A model generated the notes under the pieces. The model made no database searches. It had not been told where the DNA came from and saw only the letters and a list, made by a program, of their open reading frames with translations. Shown one piece after another: positions 43,656 to 51,992 of a DNA stretch of 64,000 nt. A program made the position numbers and the translations under genes. The stretch's first letter is position 1, and each line of letters begins with the position of its first letter. The DNA comes from an uncultured Bilophila sp. Its GTDB lineage: Bacteria > Desulfobacterota > Desulfovibrionia > Desulfovibrionales > Desulfovibrionaceae. The stretch lies in contig CABKMN010000004.1 in assembly GCA_902373525.1 (NCBI GenBank), positions 56,760 through 120,759 on the forward strand, given 5' to 3'.

Positions 43656-45875
43656 TTACTGTTCGGTCCGGGGAGCAGGCTGCTCCCGCAGACGGCGCAA
43701 CACGTCGTTCTTCGGACCATCCGCAACGATGCGCCCGCCTTCCATGACCACAAGCCTGTCCACAAGCTCAAGCATACTCAGGCGGTGCGTGATCAGGACC
43801 AGCGTCTTGTTGCCCAGCATGGTCCGCAACCGGTTCTTGATCATCTGTTCGGAAGCGTTGTCCATGTTGCTGGTGGGTTCGTCGAGGACCAGAATGTCCG
43901 GGTCCCTGACCAGCGCCCGGGCCAGCGCGATGGCCTGCCGCTGCCCGCCGGACAGGGACATGCCGCGTTCGCCCACCTGCGCGCCGAAACCCGCCGGATT
44001 GGAACGAATGAACTCGGTCACGCCCGCCAGCGTCGAGGCCCGGAGAATCATCTGGTCGTTGATGCAGGGATCGCCCAGCGCGATGTTGTCGCGCACGGTA
44101 CCGTAAAACAGCACCACATCCTGCGGCAGGAACCCCACCCGCCCGCGAAGGTCCGCCTCCGCAAGCTGCCGGATGTCCACGCCGCCGAATTTCACGGCCC
44201 CGTCACGCGGCTGATACAGGCCTATCAGCATCTTGCCGAGGGTGGACTTTCCCGACCCCATGCGCCCGACCACGCCGACCTTCTCTCCGGGACGGATGGA
44301 CAACGCGATGTCGGCGAGCGCCAGACGCTCGGCCCCCGGGTAGGCGAAGGACAGGTCTTCAAAGGAGAACGACGGTTCCAGCTTCCCGAAATCGACGTAC
44401 TCGCCGTCGTTCTGGCCTTCGGAGGGAAGCTGCATCAGCAGGTCGAGCGCCTGAAGGGACATGCGGGAGTTCTGGAGGCGGGTGAGCAGGCTCGCGATCT
44501 GCATCAGCGGGGCCATCGCCCGACCGACCAGAATGTTCGCGCCGATAAGGCCGCCCATCGTCATGTCGCCGTCGGCGATCCGGTACACGCCCCAGATGAC
44601 CATGCCCACGGAAACGCACTGCGTCACCAGTGTGGAAATGGTGATGGCGAGGTTGTTGTATTTCTTGGAAACGCTGTTGGCCTTCGCCGACACGCCGACG
44701 ACCTGTTCCCACAGGTGCAGCATCCGGCTCTCCGCCATGCACGACTTCAACGTCTCCAGACCGTTGACCAGTTCCACAAGCAGCGCGTTCTTCTGCATGT
44801 TCTGCTTGTACCCCTGCTCCGCCGTGCGCTTGGCCGAAACCTGCAACACGATGCCCACCACGATGAGCAGCGGAATGGCGCACAGCGGCAGGACCACCAG
44901 CGGACCGGCGATGTAGGCGAGAAGCAGCATCGCCACGACGAGGAACGGCAGGTCGATGAACGCCAGCAGCGTCGACGAACTGAAGAATTCACGCAGCGAC
45001 TCGAATTCGCGCAGGTTGTTGACGAGCGCGCCGGTGGACTCGGGTTTGGCGTCCAGACGCATGGTCAGGACCTTCTGCACCAGACGACTGGACAGCACCA
45101 CGTCCGCGTTGCGCCCGGCCACGTCCACGAAATAACTCCGCAGGTTGCGAAGCACGAAGTCGAACCCGTAGGCGATCAGGATGCCGATGGCCAACACCCA
45201 CAGCGTGTCCACCGCGTTGTTGGGGACGACGCGGTCGTACACGTTCATGACGAACAGCGGGCTGATGACGCCGATGAGGTTGATGACCACGCTGGCGAAG
45301 GCCACATGGCGATAGATCGGCAGATAGTACAGGAGGACGTCCCAGAACCACCGCTTGCCCTTGAGCAGGCGGATTCGGTCGGCGCGCTGGTCCAGCCGGG
45401 CCTCGCGCGTGGCGAAAATGGCGTAGCCGGTATACTCTTCCGCCAGCATCGCCACCGGAACGGGCTGCACGCCTTCCCCCGTTTCCGGGAAGATCACCTC
45501 CGCCTTTCCGTCCTTCAGGGACGTGAGCACGCACGAGCGATCCCGCGACAGCAGCAGGATGCAGGGCAGCACCAGCGGAGAAATCTCCTGAAGGGTTTTC
45601 CGGTGGACGATTTTCCCCTCCAGCCCCGCGCGCTTGGCGGCGTGCAGACAGGCTCCGGGGGAAACGCGCCCGGTACCGGCGAGCCCCGCCATGATAAACG
45701 CCGTCGACACCGACTTGCCGCGAAGCCGCAGCAAGGTGACGAGGCTATGCACCAGAGGCGGAATAAAATCCACATCGGAAGGCGACAGCCCCTCGTTGAC
45801 CAACGGGGCCGTCGCCTTCTTCAATTCGGGCCTGCCGGACTCGTCCCCCTTCGGGGGCTCGATCATATCGACCAT
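43656..45875 (-). CDS. Type I secretion ABC transporter with C39-like domain (LapB type)
   Basis: 739 residues. N-terminal C39-like domain (about 40-160) lacking the catalytic Cys, as in adhesin exporters that do not process their cargo; six-helix membrane domain (about 190-470; FVMNVYDRVVPNNAVDTLWV); nucleotide-binding domain with Walker A GRMGSGKST, signature LSGGQRQAIALARA, Walker B ILVLDEPTSNMD and the H-loop LITHRLS. It exports RTX-like or LapA-like adhesins. The adhesin gene is not within the window. Confidence 0.95.
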   Translation of the reverse strand: MVDMIEPPKGDESGRPELKKATAPLVNEGLSPSDVDFIPPLVHSLVTLLRLRGKSVSTAFIMAGLAGTGRVSPGACLHAAKRAGLEGKIVHRKTLQEISPLVLPCILLLSRDRSCVLTSLKDGKAEVIFPETGEGVQPVPVAMLAEEYTGYAIFATREARLDQRADRIRLLKGKRWFWDVLLYYLPIYRHVAFASVVINLIGVISPLFVMNVYDRVVPNNAVDTLWVLAIGILIAYGFDFVLRNLRSYFVDVAGRNADVVLSSRLVQKVLTMRLDAKPESTGALVNNLREFESLREFFSSSTLLAFIDLPFLVVAMLLLAYIAGPLVVLPLCAIPLLIVVGIVLQVSAKRTAEQGYKQNMQKNALLVELVNGLETLKSCMAESRMLHLWEQVVGVSAKANSVSKKYNNLAITISTLVTQCVSVGMVIWGVYRIADGDMTMGGLIGANILVGRAMAPLMQIASLLTRLQNSRMSLQALDLLMQLPSEGQNDGEYVDFGKLEPSFSFEDLSFAYPGAERLALADIALSIRPGEKVGVVGRMGSGKSTLGKMLIGLYQPRDGAVKFGGVDIRQLAEADLRGRVGFLPQDVVLFYGTVRDNIALGDPCINDQMILRASTLAGVTEFIRSNPAGFGAQVGERGMSLSGGQRQAIALARALVRDPDILVLDEPTSNMDNASEQMIKNRLRTMLGNKTLVLITHRLSMLELVDRLVVMEGGRIVADGPKNDVLRRLREQPAPRTEQ

Positions 45876-45882
45876 ACGGACC

Positions 45883-47301
45883 TCAATCTAAAGGAAACGA
45901 ACGCTGTTCCTTCTGGTCCCTGGGAGATTCATACAAAGGGTCTTCCTTGATGCCCAGTTCGGGAAGCAACATGCCGGTCAGGGCATACAATCTGTACGCG
46001 CCCACGACCACGTTGCCGTTGGCCGTCGCGTACTGCGTGGACGAGTTGAAAAGCTCGCTTTCCGCGTCGAGCACGTCAAGCAGGCTGCGTTCGCCCAGCT
46101 TGAACTGTTCCAGATAGGCGTCGCGCGTCTCCCGGTTATACCCAATCGCCTCTTCGTAATACTTCTTCTGCTCCTTGGCGGCAAGGTAGCGCGTCCAAGT
46201 ATTTTCGATTTCCAGCGCGAGTTCGTCGCGGAAATTGTACAACGTCTGCGTAGCCATACGGGTGCGGGATTCGGCGGCTTCGGTCCCCGCCTTGTCCGCG
46301 CCGCTGTTGAAGAGATTCCAGCGCATGACGAGCTGGGCGTCCAGACCGGACGTCCACTGGTTGCCCGGACCGCCGCGGTCGGAATAGGACGGGCCGGCTT
46401 CAAAATTGATTTTGGGATGATAGGCGGATTCCGCCAGTTCCTTTTCGCCGCGCGCGGCCTTGATGTCGGCCATGTAGGCCTTCAGCTTGGGATTGTTCTT
46501 TTCCGCCACGCCGAGCACGCTGTCGTAATCGGGATAGACGGAGGCGGGCACGTACACTTCCGAAAGATCGGCGGGAACAGGCGTCCCGGTCAGGCGGATG
46601 TACGAGGCTTCGCCCTCACGCAGGGACGCTTCCGCATCGGTGAGCGTGCTCAGCGCGCGGGCCAGACGGCCTTTCGTCTGGGTGACGTCGGCGGTGGAAC
46701 CGGCGCCGAGATCGACGCGCTCGTTCTGCGATTTGAGGATGTCCTGATGCTGCGCCACGTTGGCCTGCGCCAGCTCAAGGATTTCGCGGCGACGCAGCAG
46801 GTCCACATGGGCGATGATGGCGTCGAGCGCGAAGCTCGTGGCGTTGTCCAGCACGCGGTAGGTCATGGAATCCACCGTGGCCTCCCCGCTGCGGACGCGG
46901 CTGCGGGTGGCGAAGCCGTCCCACAGGGGCTGCGTCAGGGTCAGGCTGACGCTGTTCGCGCTGTACATGTCCTTATCGGCCCCGAGGGGACGCGTCGTCG
47001 TATCGCTCAGGCGGCTGAACCCCGTGCGGCCCACGGCGTCCACGCTCGGGCCCCATCCGGCCTTGGCTTTACGAAGCTCATGGCGTACAACGTCGAGATT
47101 CTCCTGCATGACCTTGAGACCGCGGTGGGACTTCAGCGTCGCCTCGACGGACTCCTTCAAGGTGACTTCACCCGACACCCGTTTCCCGGCCGTCGCCTGG
47201 ACCGGAGCGGCCTGTTCCTTACTGAAGACGTCACCAACGGGATAGGCTGCGAGCAATGCGGCGCTCAGCAACGGCACCAGCTTCATGCATGAGGACTTCA
47301 T
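45883..47301 (-). CDS. TolC-family outer membrane channel
   Basis: 472 residues, signal peptide (LVPLLSAALLAAYPVGDVFS), then two TolC repeats (LKESVEATLKSHRGLKVMQE; ... LLDVLDAESELFNSSTQYAT). This is the outer membrane exit duct of the type I system encoded next (7 bases to the ABC gene). First gene of the operon; promoter expected in the 120-base divergent gap to 47422, which shows an AT-rich stretch at 47310-47385. Confidence 0.93.
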   Translation of the reverse strand: MKSSCMKLVPLLSAALLAAYPVGDVFSKEQAAPVQATAGKRVSGEVTLKESVEATLKSHRGLKVMQENLDVVRHELRKAKAGWGPSVDAVGRTGFSRLSDTTTRPLGADKDMYSANSVSLTLTQPLWDGFATRSRVRSGEATVDSMTYRVLDNATSFALDAIIAHVDLLRRREILELAQANVAQHQDILKSQNERVDLGAGSTADVTQTKGRLARALSTLTDAEASLREGEASYIRLTGTPVPADLSEVYVPASVYPDYDSVLGVAEKNNPKLKAYMADIKAARGEKELAESAYHPKINFEAGPSYSDRGGPGNQWTSGLDAQLVMRWNLFNSGADKAGTEAAESRTRMATQTLYNFRDELALEIENTWTRYLAAKEQKKYYEEAIGYNRETRDAYLEQFKLGERSLLDVLDAESELFNSSTQYATANGNVVVGAYRLYALTGMLLPELGIKEDPLYESPRDQKEQRSFPLD

Positions 47302-47421
47302 TCAACGCTTCCTTATTAAGAATGGACGAAAGATAATTCAAGCCAAGGGTGAAATAGCGTACTCTATTATTTGCCCGCTGTATAGTAGCGCCTTCAGCCC
47401 TTTCCGTGACGGAGCCACGCC

Positions 47422-47826
47422 ATGAACCACGACAATCCATTGGAACGCTTCCTGACGGCGCTGTCTCTGCTGGAAGAGGCCGTCCTCTTGCCGCCCTCTT
47501 CGCTCCTGGAGCAGGAAGGCGCGGCGCGGCGTATGAGCTTCGCCGTCGAAGCGGGCTGGAAGGCTATGAAGGCCCGCCTCCAGTCCCTCGGCGAAACGTG
47601 CCCCACCCCGCCCGCCGTCCTCGCCGCGGCCTGGCGGCGGCACATGATCTTCAACGGCCACATCTGGATGGACATGCTCGCGCGCCGGAGCGACCTCGTC
47701 CGCGACAACTCGCCAGAAACAATCAGGAACACGCTGCGGGAGATCGAAACCCGCTTCCTGCCCGAGCTGGCGCGCCTCCGGGGCTGGTTTTCCCAGCATC
47801 CTCTTTCTCCGCCGCAAACGCAATGA
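47422..47826 (+). CDS. HI0074/HEPN-type nucleotidyltransferase substrate-binding-like protein, orphan
   Basis: 134 residues, four-helix bundle pattern of the HI0074 family (FAVEAGWKAMKARLQSLG; AWRRHMIFNGHIWMDMLARR). Such proteins pair with a minimal nucleotidyltransferase (MNT), forming HEPN-MNT toxin-antitoxin or modification modules. No MNT gene is next to it. The family RNase motif RNxxxH reads RSDLVR here, so RNase activity is doubtful. Probably a remnant or a solo domain with another role. Confidence 0.65.
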   Translation: MNHDNPLERFLTALSLLEEAVLLPPSSLLEQEGAARRMSFAVEAGWKAMKARLQSLGETCPTPPAVLAAAWRRHMIFNGHIWMDMLARRSDLVRDNSPETIRNTLREIETRFLPELARLRGWFSQHPLSPPQTQ

Positions 47827-47896
47827 CAAAAAAGCCGTTATTTCTCTTGACGGGCCATCCCGTTTCGTGCGATTTTTCTCTTCACGGAGTTGTGAC

Positions 47897-47977
47897 ATGA
47901 TCTTTTCGTTTACGCACTTTTACTATTATTACCCGGAGCACTCGCTGCTGGCCCCGGATCGGATGTGCTGTGCGTAA
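47897..47977 (+). CDS. Leader peptide with Phe/Tyr codon run (attenuator)
   Basis: 26-codon frame with GGAG seven bases before the ATG (47897). Codons 3, 5 and 8 are Phe and codons 9-12 are four consecutive Tyr (47921-47932), a density unexpected by chance and comparable to the pheA and pheST leaders. The stop (47975) lies 43 bases before an intrinsic terminator. A TTGACG box at 47847 with GATTTT 18 bases on could be its promoter. It probably senses charged tRNA-Tyr (and perhaps tRNA-Phe) to control the symporter genes downstream. Confidence 0.75.
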   Translation: MIFSFTHFYYYYPEHSLLAPDRMCCA

Positions 47978-48019
47978 AAGACGTTTCACGACACATTGAG
48001 CTTCCTTCGTAAAGGACAA

Positions 48020-48050
48020 GCCACCGACCCCAAGGCCGGTGGCTTTTTTT
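48020..48050 (+). terminator. Attenuator terminator of the symporter operon
   Basis: Stem GCCACCGACC / GGCCGGTGGC (one mismatch, 4-base loop) followed by seven T. A competing pairing is visible: GGCC (47950-47953) and TCGG (47959-47962), inside the last third of the leader frame, can pair with GGCC (48034-48037) and CCGA (48024-48027), which would melt the terminator when ribosomes stall on the Tyr codons. Confidence 0.85.
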
Positions 48051-48077
48051 GTACCCTTTCACCGCCGGGAGAAAACC

Positions 48078-48227
48078 ATGTTCGCCGTATTCAGCAACCT
48101 GCCTATGGACGGAGCCGTCGGAATCGCCCTCATTTCCATGTTCGTGTCGTTTTCCATGTCGCTGTACGGATTGCTCCGCAATGTGAAACCGGCCAGAGGC
48201 CGGAACGGGGAGCGCCGTCATGGCTGA
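48078..48227 (+). CDS. Small single-pass membrane protein, probable symporter partner
   Basis: 49 residues with one hydrophobic helix (GAVGIALISMFVSFSMSLYG) and a basic tail. ATG at 48078 follows GGGAGAAAACC. Its end overlaps the symporter start by eight bases (ATGGCTGA), so the two are translationally coupled. Small membrane partners encoded just before SSS carriers are known (for example YhdT with PanF, and the DUF485 protein with ActP), which supports a subunit role. Confidence 0.75.
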   Translation: MFAVFSNLPMDGAVGIALISMFVSFSMSLYGLLRNVKPARGRNGERRHG

Positions 48228-49644
48228 GTTGCTGCTCTGGATCGGGTACTTCCTCGTCTTCGCCTTTCTCGTGCACAAGGGGCGCAGCAAGGACGCCGTG
48301 CTCAGCGGGTCCGTGGGCTTCGGCGTGCAGGCCTTCGCCTATGTCGCGACCTACATTTCCGCGGTGGCCCTCGTCGGATTCGGCGGGCTCGCCCACGCCT
48401 ACGGCCTGCAAATGCTGCTCGTCGCCGCCGGAAACGTCTGGCTCGGCACCTGGGCCGTCTACCGCTTCCTCGCCTGGCCCACCCGGCGGTGGCAGGAACG
48501 GCTCGGCGCGCGCACCCCGGCGCAACTGCTGGGCCTCGGGCACGGCGCGCCCGGCCTGACCCGTGCGCTGGCCTTCGTCTTCGCGCTGTTCCTCGGCGTA
48601 TACGGTTCCGCCGTCATCAAGGGGGCCGCGCTGCTGCTCGCCGAAATCCTTCCCCTGCCCGTCTGGGCGCTCATCTGGCTGGTGGCGATCGTCGTGGGCC
48701 TGACCGTATTCATCGGCGGCCTGCGCGGCGTGCTGTATACGGAGGCCATGCAGGGCGTCGTCATGCTCGTGGGCATGCTGATGCTGGTCTGGGCCATCTT
48801 CTCCAAGGTCGGCGGCCCGTGGGAGGGCATGCAGGCACTGGCGGCCCTGCCCCCCAGCACGCTCGCCAACAACGGGTTCGTCTCCCTGTCCGGGGGCGAG
48901 CGGGGGCTGTTCATCCTGTCGCTGGTGGTGGTGACGTCCATCGCGGTCTGGGCACAGCCGCAGATGATCCAACGGCACTTCGCCATCGCGGACCCGCGCC
49001 AGCTCAAGAAGACCACCCCGCTCGCCATGTTCATTCTGACGGTGCTCGTGGGCGGGGCCTATTTCGCGGCGGCGCTCTCGCGCCTCATCCTTCCCGAGGT
49101 CAGCAGTCCCGACGAGGTGATGCCCAAGCTCGTACAGATGCTGCTCCCCGAGTTCGCCCTGCAAATCTTCGTCCTCGCCATCGTCTCGGCGTCGCTTTCC
49201 ACGGCGACCGGCATCTACCACATCGCGGTTTCCGCCCTGTCGGAAGACCTGCGCGGACGCCCGAGCAACAGGCTTTCGTGGTTCGTCGGCATCGCGGTCT
49301 GCGTGCTGGTCAGCGGCGGCTGCGCCCAGATCAAGGGTCAGCTCGTGGCCCTGCTCTGCACGACGAGCTGGAGCATCGTAGGCGCGATGGCGCTGGTCCC
49401 CTACGTTGCGCTCGTGGTCTTCGGACGCCGCAACGCCAAGGCCGCCTGGGCGAGCGCCGCCTTCGGGTTCTTCTCCTGTCTCGGCTGGTATCTGCTGGCC
49501 TACAGCTCCACCTCGATCTGGGGGCCGCAATTCGGCTCCGTCGCCGCCGGCATTCCGCCCTTCTTCATCGGCATTCTATGTTCGGGACTCGGATGGTGCG
49601 CGTTCGCCGCGGCGGCCTCCCCGGTGCTGGAGGAGCAGGCCTGA
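48220..49644 (+). CDS. Sodium/solute symporter (SSS family), predicted aromatic amino acid carrier
   Basis: 474 residues, about 13 membrane helices. SSS traits: LFLGVYGSAVIKGAALLLAE, GGLRGVLYTEAMQGVVMLVG, QPQMIQRHFAIADPRQLKKT and VSASLSTATGIYHIAVSALS. Substrate cannot be read from sequence. The Tyr-rich leader peptide and attenuator upstream point to tyrosine or another aromatic compound; this is an inference from regulation only. Confidence 0.88.
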   Translation: MAELLLWIGYFLVFAFLVHKGRSKDAVLSGSVGFGVQAFAYVATYISAVALVGFGGLAHAYGLQMLLVAAGNVWLGTWAVYRFLAWPTRRWQERLGARTPAQLLGLGHGAPGLTRALAFVFALFLGVYGSAVIKGAALLLAEILPLPVWALIWLVAIVVGLTVFIGGLRGVLYTEAMQGVVMLVGMLMLVWAIFSKVGGPWEGMQALAALPPSTLANNGFVSLSGGERGLFILSLVVVTSIAVWAQPQMIQRHFAIADPRQLKKTTPLAMFILTVLVGGAYFAAALSRLILPEVSSPDEVMPKLVQMLLPEFALQIFVLAIVSASLSTATGIYHIAVSALSEDLRGRPSNRLSWFVGIAVCVLVSGGCAQIKGQLVALLCTTSWSIVGAMALVPYVALVVFGRRNAKAAWASAAFGFFSCLGWYLLAYSSTSIWGPQFGSVAAGIPPFFIGILCSGLGWCAFAAAASPVLEEQA

Positions 49645-49760
49645 TCGTCCCGGATACGGCGCGGAACCTCTCTGCACCGCCCGGCGCAGGTTGCGGCGAC
49701 CTCCGTGAAGCGGTATAGCCGGGGCAATCTTTTCCTCACGAACCATAAGGACAGGCTCCG

Positions 49761-50054
49761 ATGACGCAACCCGACATCAACATCCGCATCCTCGATCTCG
49801 ACGGCGCACGGCTGACGCAGACGGAACGGGAACTCCGCCGCCACCTGAAACAGTACGGCATCGCCGCCCGGATCACCTGCGTGGGATGCGGCCTTGAAAT
49901 CGCCCGACAGGGCTTTGCGAACGCGACGCCCGCCCTGCTCATGAACCAGTACACCATCCTTGAGGGCACGGAGATCACGCCTGAGGCCATAGACACCTTC
50001 TGCCGGCAACTGCTTGTCTGGCTGGAACGCCGACATGCCGCTCCTTCCCGATAA
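49761..50054 (+). CDS. Small thioredoxin-like protein with CxxC
   Basis: 97 residues. Strand-helix-strand pattern (NIRILDLDGARLTQTERELR; YGIAARITCVGCGLEIARQG), cis-Pro-like TPALLMNQYTILEGTEITPE and a final helix resemble the redox-active disulfide/thioredoxin-like small proteins. The CVGC pair sits after the second strand, not at the N-terminal end of helix 1 as is usual. It is the last gene before a strong terminator; role unknown. A shift by one fold element could also mean a metal-binding site. Confidence 0.55.
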   Translation: MTQPDINIRILDLDGARLTQTERELRRHLKQYGIAARITCVGCGLEIARQGFANATPALLMNQYTILEGTEITPEAIDTFCRQLLVWLERRHAAPSR

Positions 50055-50065
50055 CAAGGCACGCA

Positions 50066-50102
50066 CAAGGCCGCCCCGACGCTGTGGGCGGCCTTGTTTT
50101 TC
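50066..50102 (+). terminator. Strong intrinsic terminator
   Basis: Perfect 11-bp stem CAAGGCCGCCC / GGGCGGCCTTG, 9-base loop, followed by TTTTTC. Ends the symporter region transcripts 12 bases after the preceding stop. Confidence 0.9.
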
Positions 50103-50373
50103 GGCGGCAGGGCGCGCCCCTTCCCGTAACGCCGACCAACACGGCGCGGACTGTTCTCTGGCGTCACAAGCGCCGCTTCCTGACGCCCGGGAAGGCACAA
50201 GCCCGCCATTGATCCTTTGCAGCATCCGCGTCACTCCCGGAACCAACGAGACGCCAACGCAACACAGGCCGTTCCTCAGGAACGCCGTGCCGGAACCGTC
50301 CGACGGACGCATTTGCCGGACCAAGCGGGCTTCGCCAAGGGTACGCAATACAGAGCGTTATTGTCGACATTCC
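50103..50373. other. Non-coding stretch before the tctCBA genes
   Basis: 270 bases with only weak overlapping frames; no recognised element besides the promoter that follows. GC content falls toward 50350-50460, as in a promoter region. Confidence 0.35.
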
Positions 50374-50402
50374 TTGACGAAACACTCCAACGACGCTATG
50401 GG
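50374..50402 (+). promoter_or_regulatory. Candidate sigma-70 promoter of tctCBA
   Basis: TTGACG (five of six), 17-base spacer, TATGGG (three of six). A start near 50409 would give an 85-base leader before the ATG at 50495. Confidence 0.45.
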
Positions 50403-50494
50403 ACATGGCATATTCCTTATTTGCTGAAGGACCGCTTCGCACGATCAAAAGGAATAGAGGGTAACCCATTGGAATGTTTCCTGAGGAGGAAATC

Positions 50495-51445
50495 ATGAAA
50501 AAACTCTTCGCTCTGCTCGTCGCCTCGTTCCTCGCGCTGCCGCTTTCCGCCCATGCCTGGGCTCCCAGCGGAGACGTGAACGTCATCGTGGCCTACAAGG
50601 CCGGTTCCGGTACGGACACCGGCGCGCGCCTGCTGGCTTCGCAGGCCGAAAAATACGTCGGGAAGACGCTGATCATCAACAACCTCCCCGGCGGCGACGG
50701 CAAGATCGGCTGGACCGAACTCGTCAACGCGAAACCCGACGGCCAGACCATCGGGTTCATCAACCTGCCGACGTTCACCACGCTGGCCGTGCAGCCCGGT
50801 TCCTCCTTCGCCGTGAAGGACGTGATCCCCATCTGCAACCACCTGACCGAAACCGGCGTGGTCGTGGTTCCCGCAAACAGCCCGTGGAAGTCGCTGAAGG
50901 ACCTTGTGGCCGCCTGCAAGGCGAAGCCCACCTACCGCTGCTCCACCAACGGCGTGGAAGCCTCCAACCACACGGCGGCCCAGCTGCTCGCCACCACCGC
51001 CGACTTCAAGTACAAGGCCATCCCCTACGGCGGCACCGCCGACCAGCTGCTGGCGCTGCGTCAGGGCGAAGTCCACTTCTCCTGCGCCAAGGTGGCCGAC
51101 GTGGCCAACCTCGTGAGCGGCGACAAGCCCGAACTGCGCATCCTCGGCGTGTTCTCCAAGGAACGCCTGCCCGAATATCCCGACGTCCCCACGCTCGGCG
51201 AACTCGGCTACTATGACCAATGGTACGGCTCCGCGCGCTGCCTCGTGGTTCCCGCCGGAACGCCCGACGACGTCGTCGCCTTCTACGTCGACGCCTTCCG
51301 CAAGACCATGGAAGACCCGGCCTGCGTGGAAGCCCACAAGAAGGCCGGTCTGAGCATGGACTACATGGACAACAAGAAGCTCGCCGAACTCATCGCCGCG
51401 CAGGAAGTGTTCTGCCGCGACGTGGTTTCCAAGCTGTACAAGTAA
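50495..51445 (+). CDS. TctC-family periplasmic solute-binding protein
   Basis: 316 residues from the ATG at 50495 (GAGGAGG upstream, seven bases). Signal peptide MKKLFALLVASFLALPLSAHA. TctC/BugT features: VNVIVAYKAGSGTDTGARLL, IINNLPGGDGKIGWTELVNA, and VPTLGELGY near the C-terminal end. It captures a carboxylate for the TctAB permease. These receptors often bind citrate, C4-dicarboxylates or aromatic acids; the ligand here is unknown. A terminator after this gene separates it from tctB. Confidence 0.92.
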   Translation: MKKLFALLVASFLALPLSAHAWAPSGDVNVIVAYKAGSGTDTGARLLASQAEKYVGKTLIINNLPGGDGKIGWTELVNAKPDGQTIGFINLPTFTTLAVQPGSSFAVKDVIPICNHLTETGVVVVPANSPWKSLKDLVAACKAKPTYRCSTNGVEASNHTAAQLLATTADFKYKAIPYGGTADQLLALRQGEVHFSCAKVADVANLVSGDKPELRILGVFSKERLPEYPDVPTLGELGYYDQWYGSARCLVVPAGTPDDVVAFYVDAFRKTMEDPACVEAHKKAGLSMDYMDNKKLAELIAAQEVFCRDVVSKLYK

Positions 51446-51458
51446 AGGCCCGGTACGA

Positions 51459-51488
51459 AAAAAGGACGGCGGCATGCCGTCCTTTTTT
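51459..51488 (+). terminator. Intercistronic terminator between tctC and tctB
   Basis: Stem GGACGGC / GCCGTCC extended by A-T pairs, then TTTTTT. It should cut most transcripts after tctC, giving excess binding protein over permease. Confidence 0.85.
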
Positions 51489-51527
51489 CTGCCGTCGAAC
51501 GTTCTTTTGAAGCAATCGGGATTGTCC

Positions 51528-51980
51528 ATGAAGAAATCCGATATCGGCGTCGTGACGATAATCTATGCGATCTGCCTGTTTTTCTTTGTCATGACTCTGG
51601 ACCTCAAGACCGACGCGCAGACGTATCCGCTGTGCCTCATCGGCGGTCTCTTTGGGCTCAACACCCTGTACCTCGTCCGGTGCGTCTGGATGCTGTACAG
51701 GCAGGGCGGACGCATCCAGAGCGATTTGTCGGACGTGTTCAACGGCTTTCTGGTCGGCCAGTTCACCGGCCTGGTCCTCGGCTGCATCGGGTATATGGTG
51801 CTGATGTATTTCGCCGGGTTCTACATCGCCAGCGTCGCGTATCTTGTGGGAACCATGCTGTTCCTGCACGTTCCGGTGCGCCACCTCGTCATCACCGTGG
51901 GAGTCCTCGCCGTGATGATCTACGCCGTCTTCACGCTGTTCCTCAAGGTCCCGCTGCCCGTGGGCCTTCTGTTCAAATAG
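51528..51980 (+). CDS. TctB-family small permease subunit
   Basis: 150 residues from the ATG at 51528; four membrane helices (GVVTIIYAICLFFFVMTLDL; LCLIGGLFGLNTLYLVRCVW; GLVLGCIGYMVLMYFAGFYI; LAVMIYAVFTLFLKVPLPVG). The poorly conserved small membrane subunit of tripartite tricarboxylate transporters. No strong ribosome site is visible (a weak GGA-type stretch only), consistent with low expression. The tctA ATG is 12 bases beyond its stop. Confidence 0.88.
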   Translation: MKKSDIGVVTIIYAICLFFFVMTLDLKTDAQTYPLCLIGGLFGLNTLYLVRCVWMLYRQGGRIQSDLSDVFNGFLVGQFTGLVLGCIGYMVLMYFAGFYIASVAYLVGTMLFLHVPVRHLVITVGVLAVMIYAVFTLFLKVPLPVGLLFK

Positions 51981-51992
51981 GGAGACATCCGA

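Noticed and set aside
41112..45950. 1612-codon plus-strand open frame across the type I secretion genes
   Set aside because: Antisense shadow of four well-recognised genes; Arg/His/Gln-rich with no domain.
50390..50440. TGGCAT...TTGC near 50408 as a sigma-54 promoter for tctC
   Set aside because: GG to GC spacing is four bases too long.
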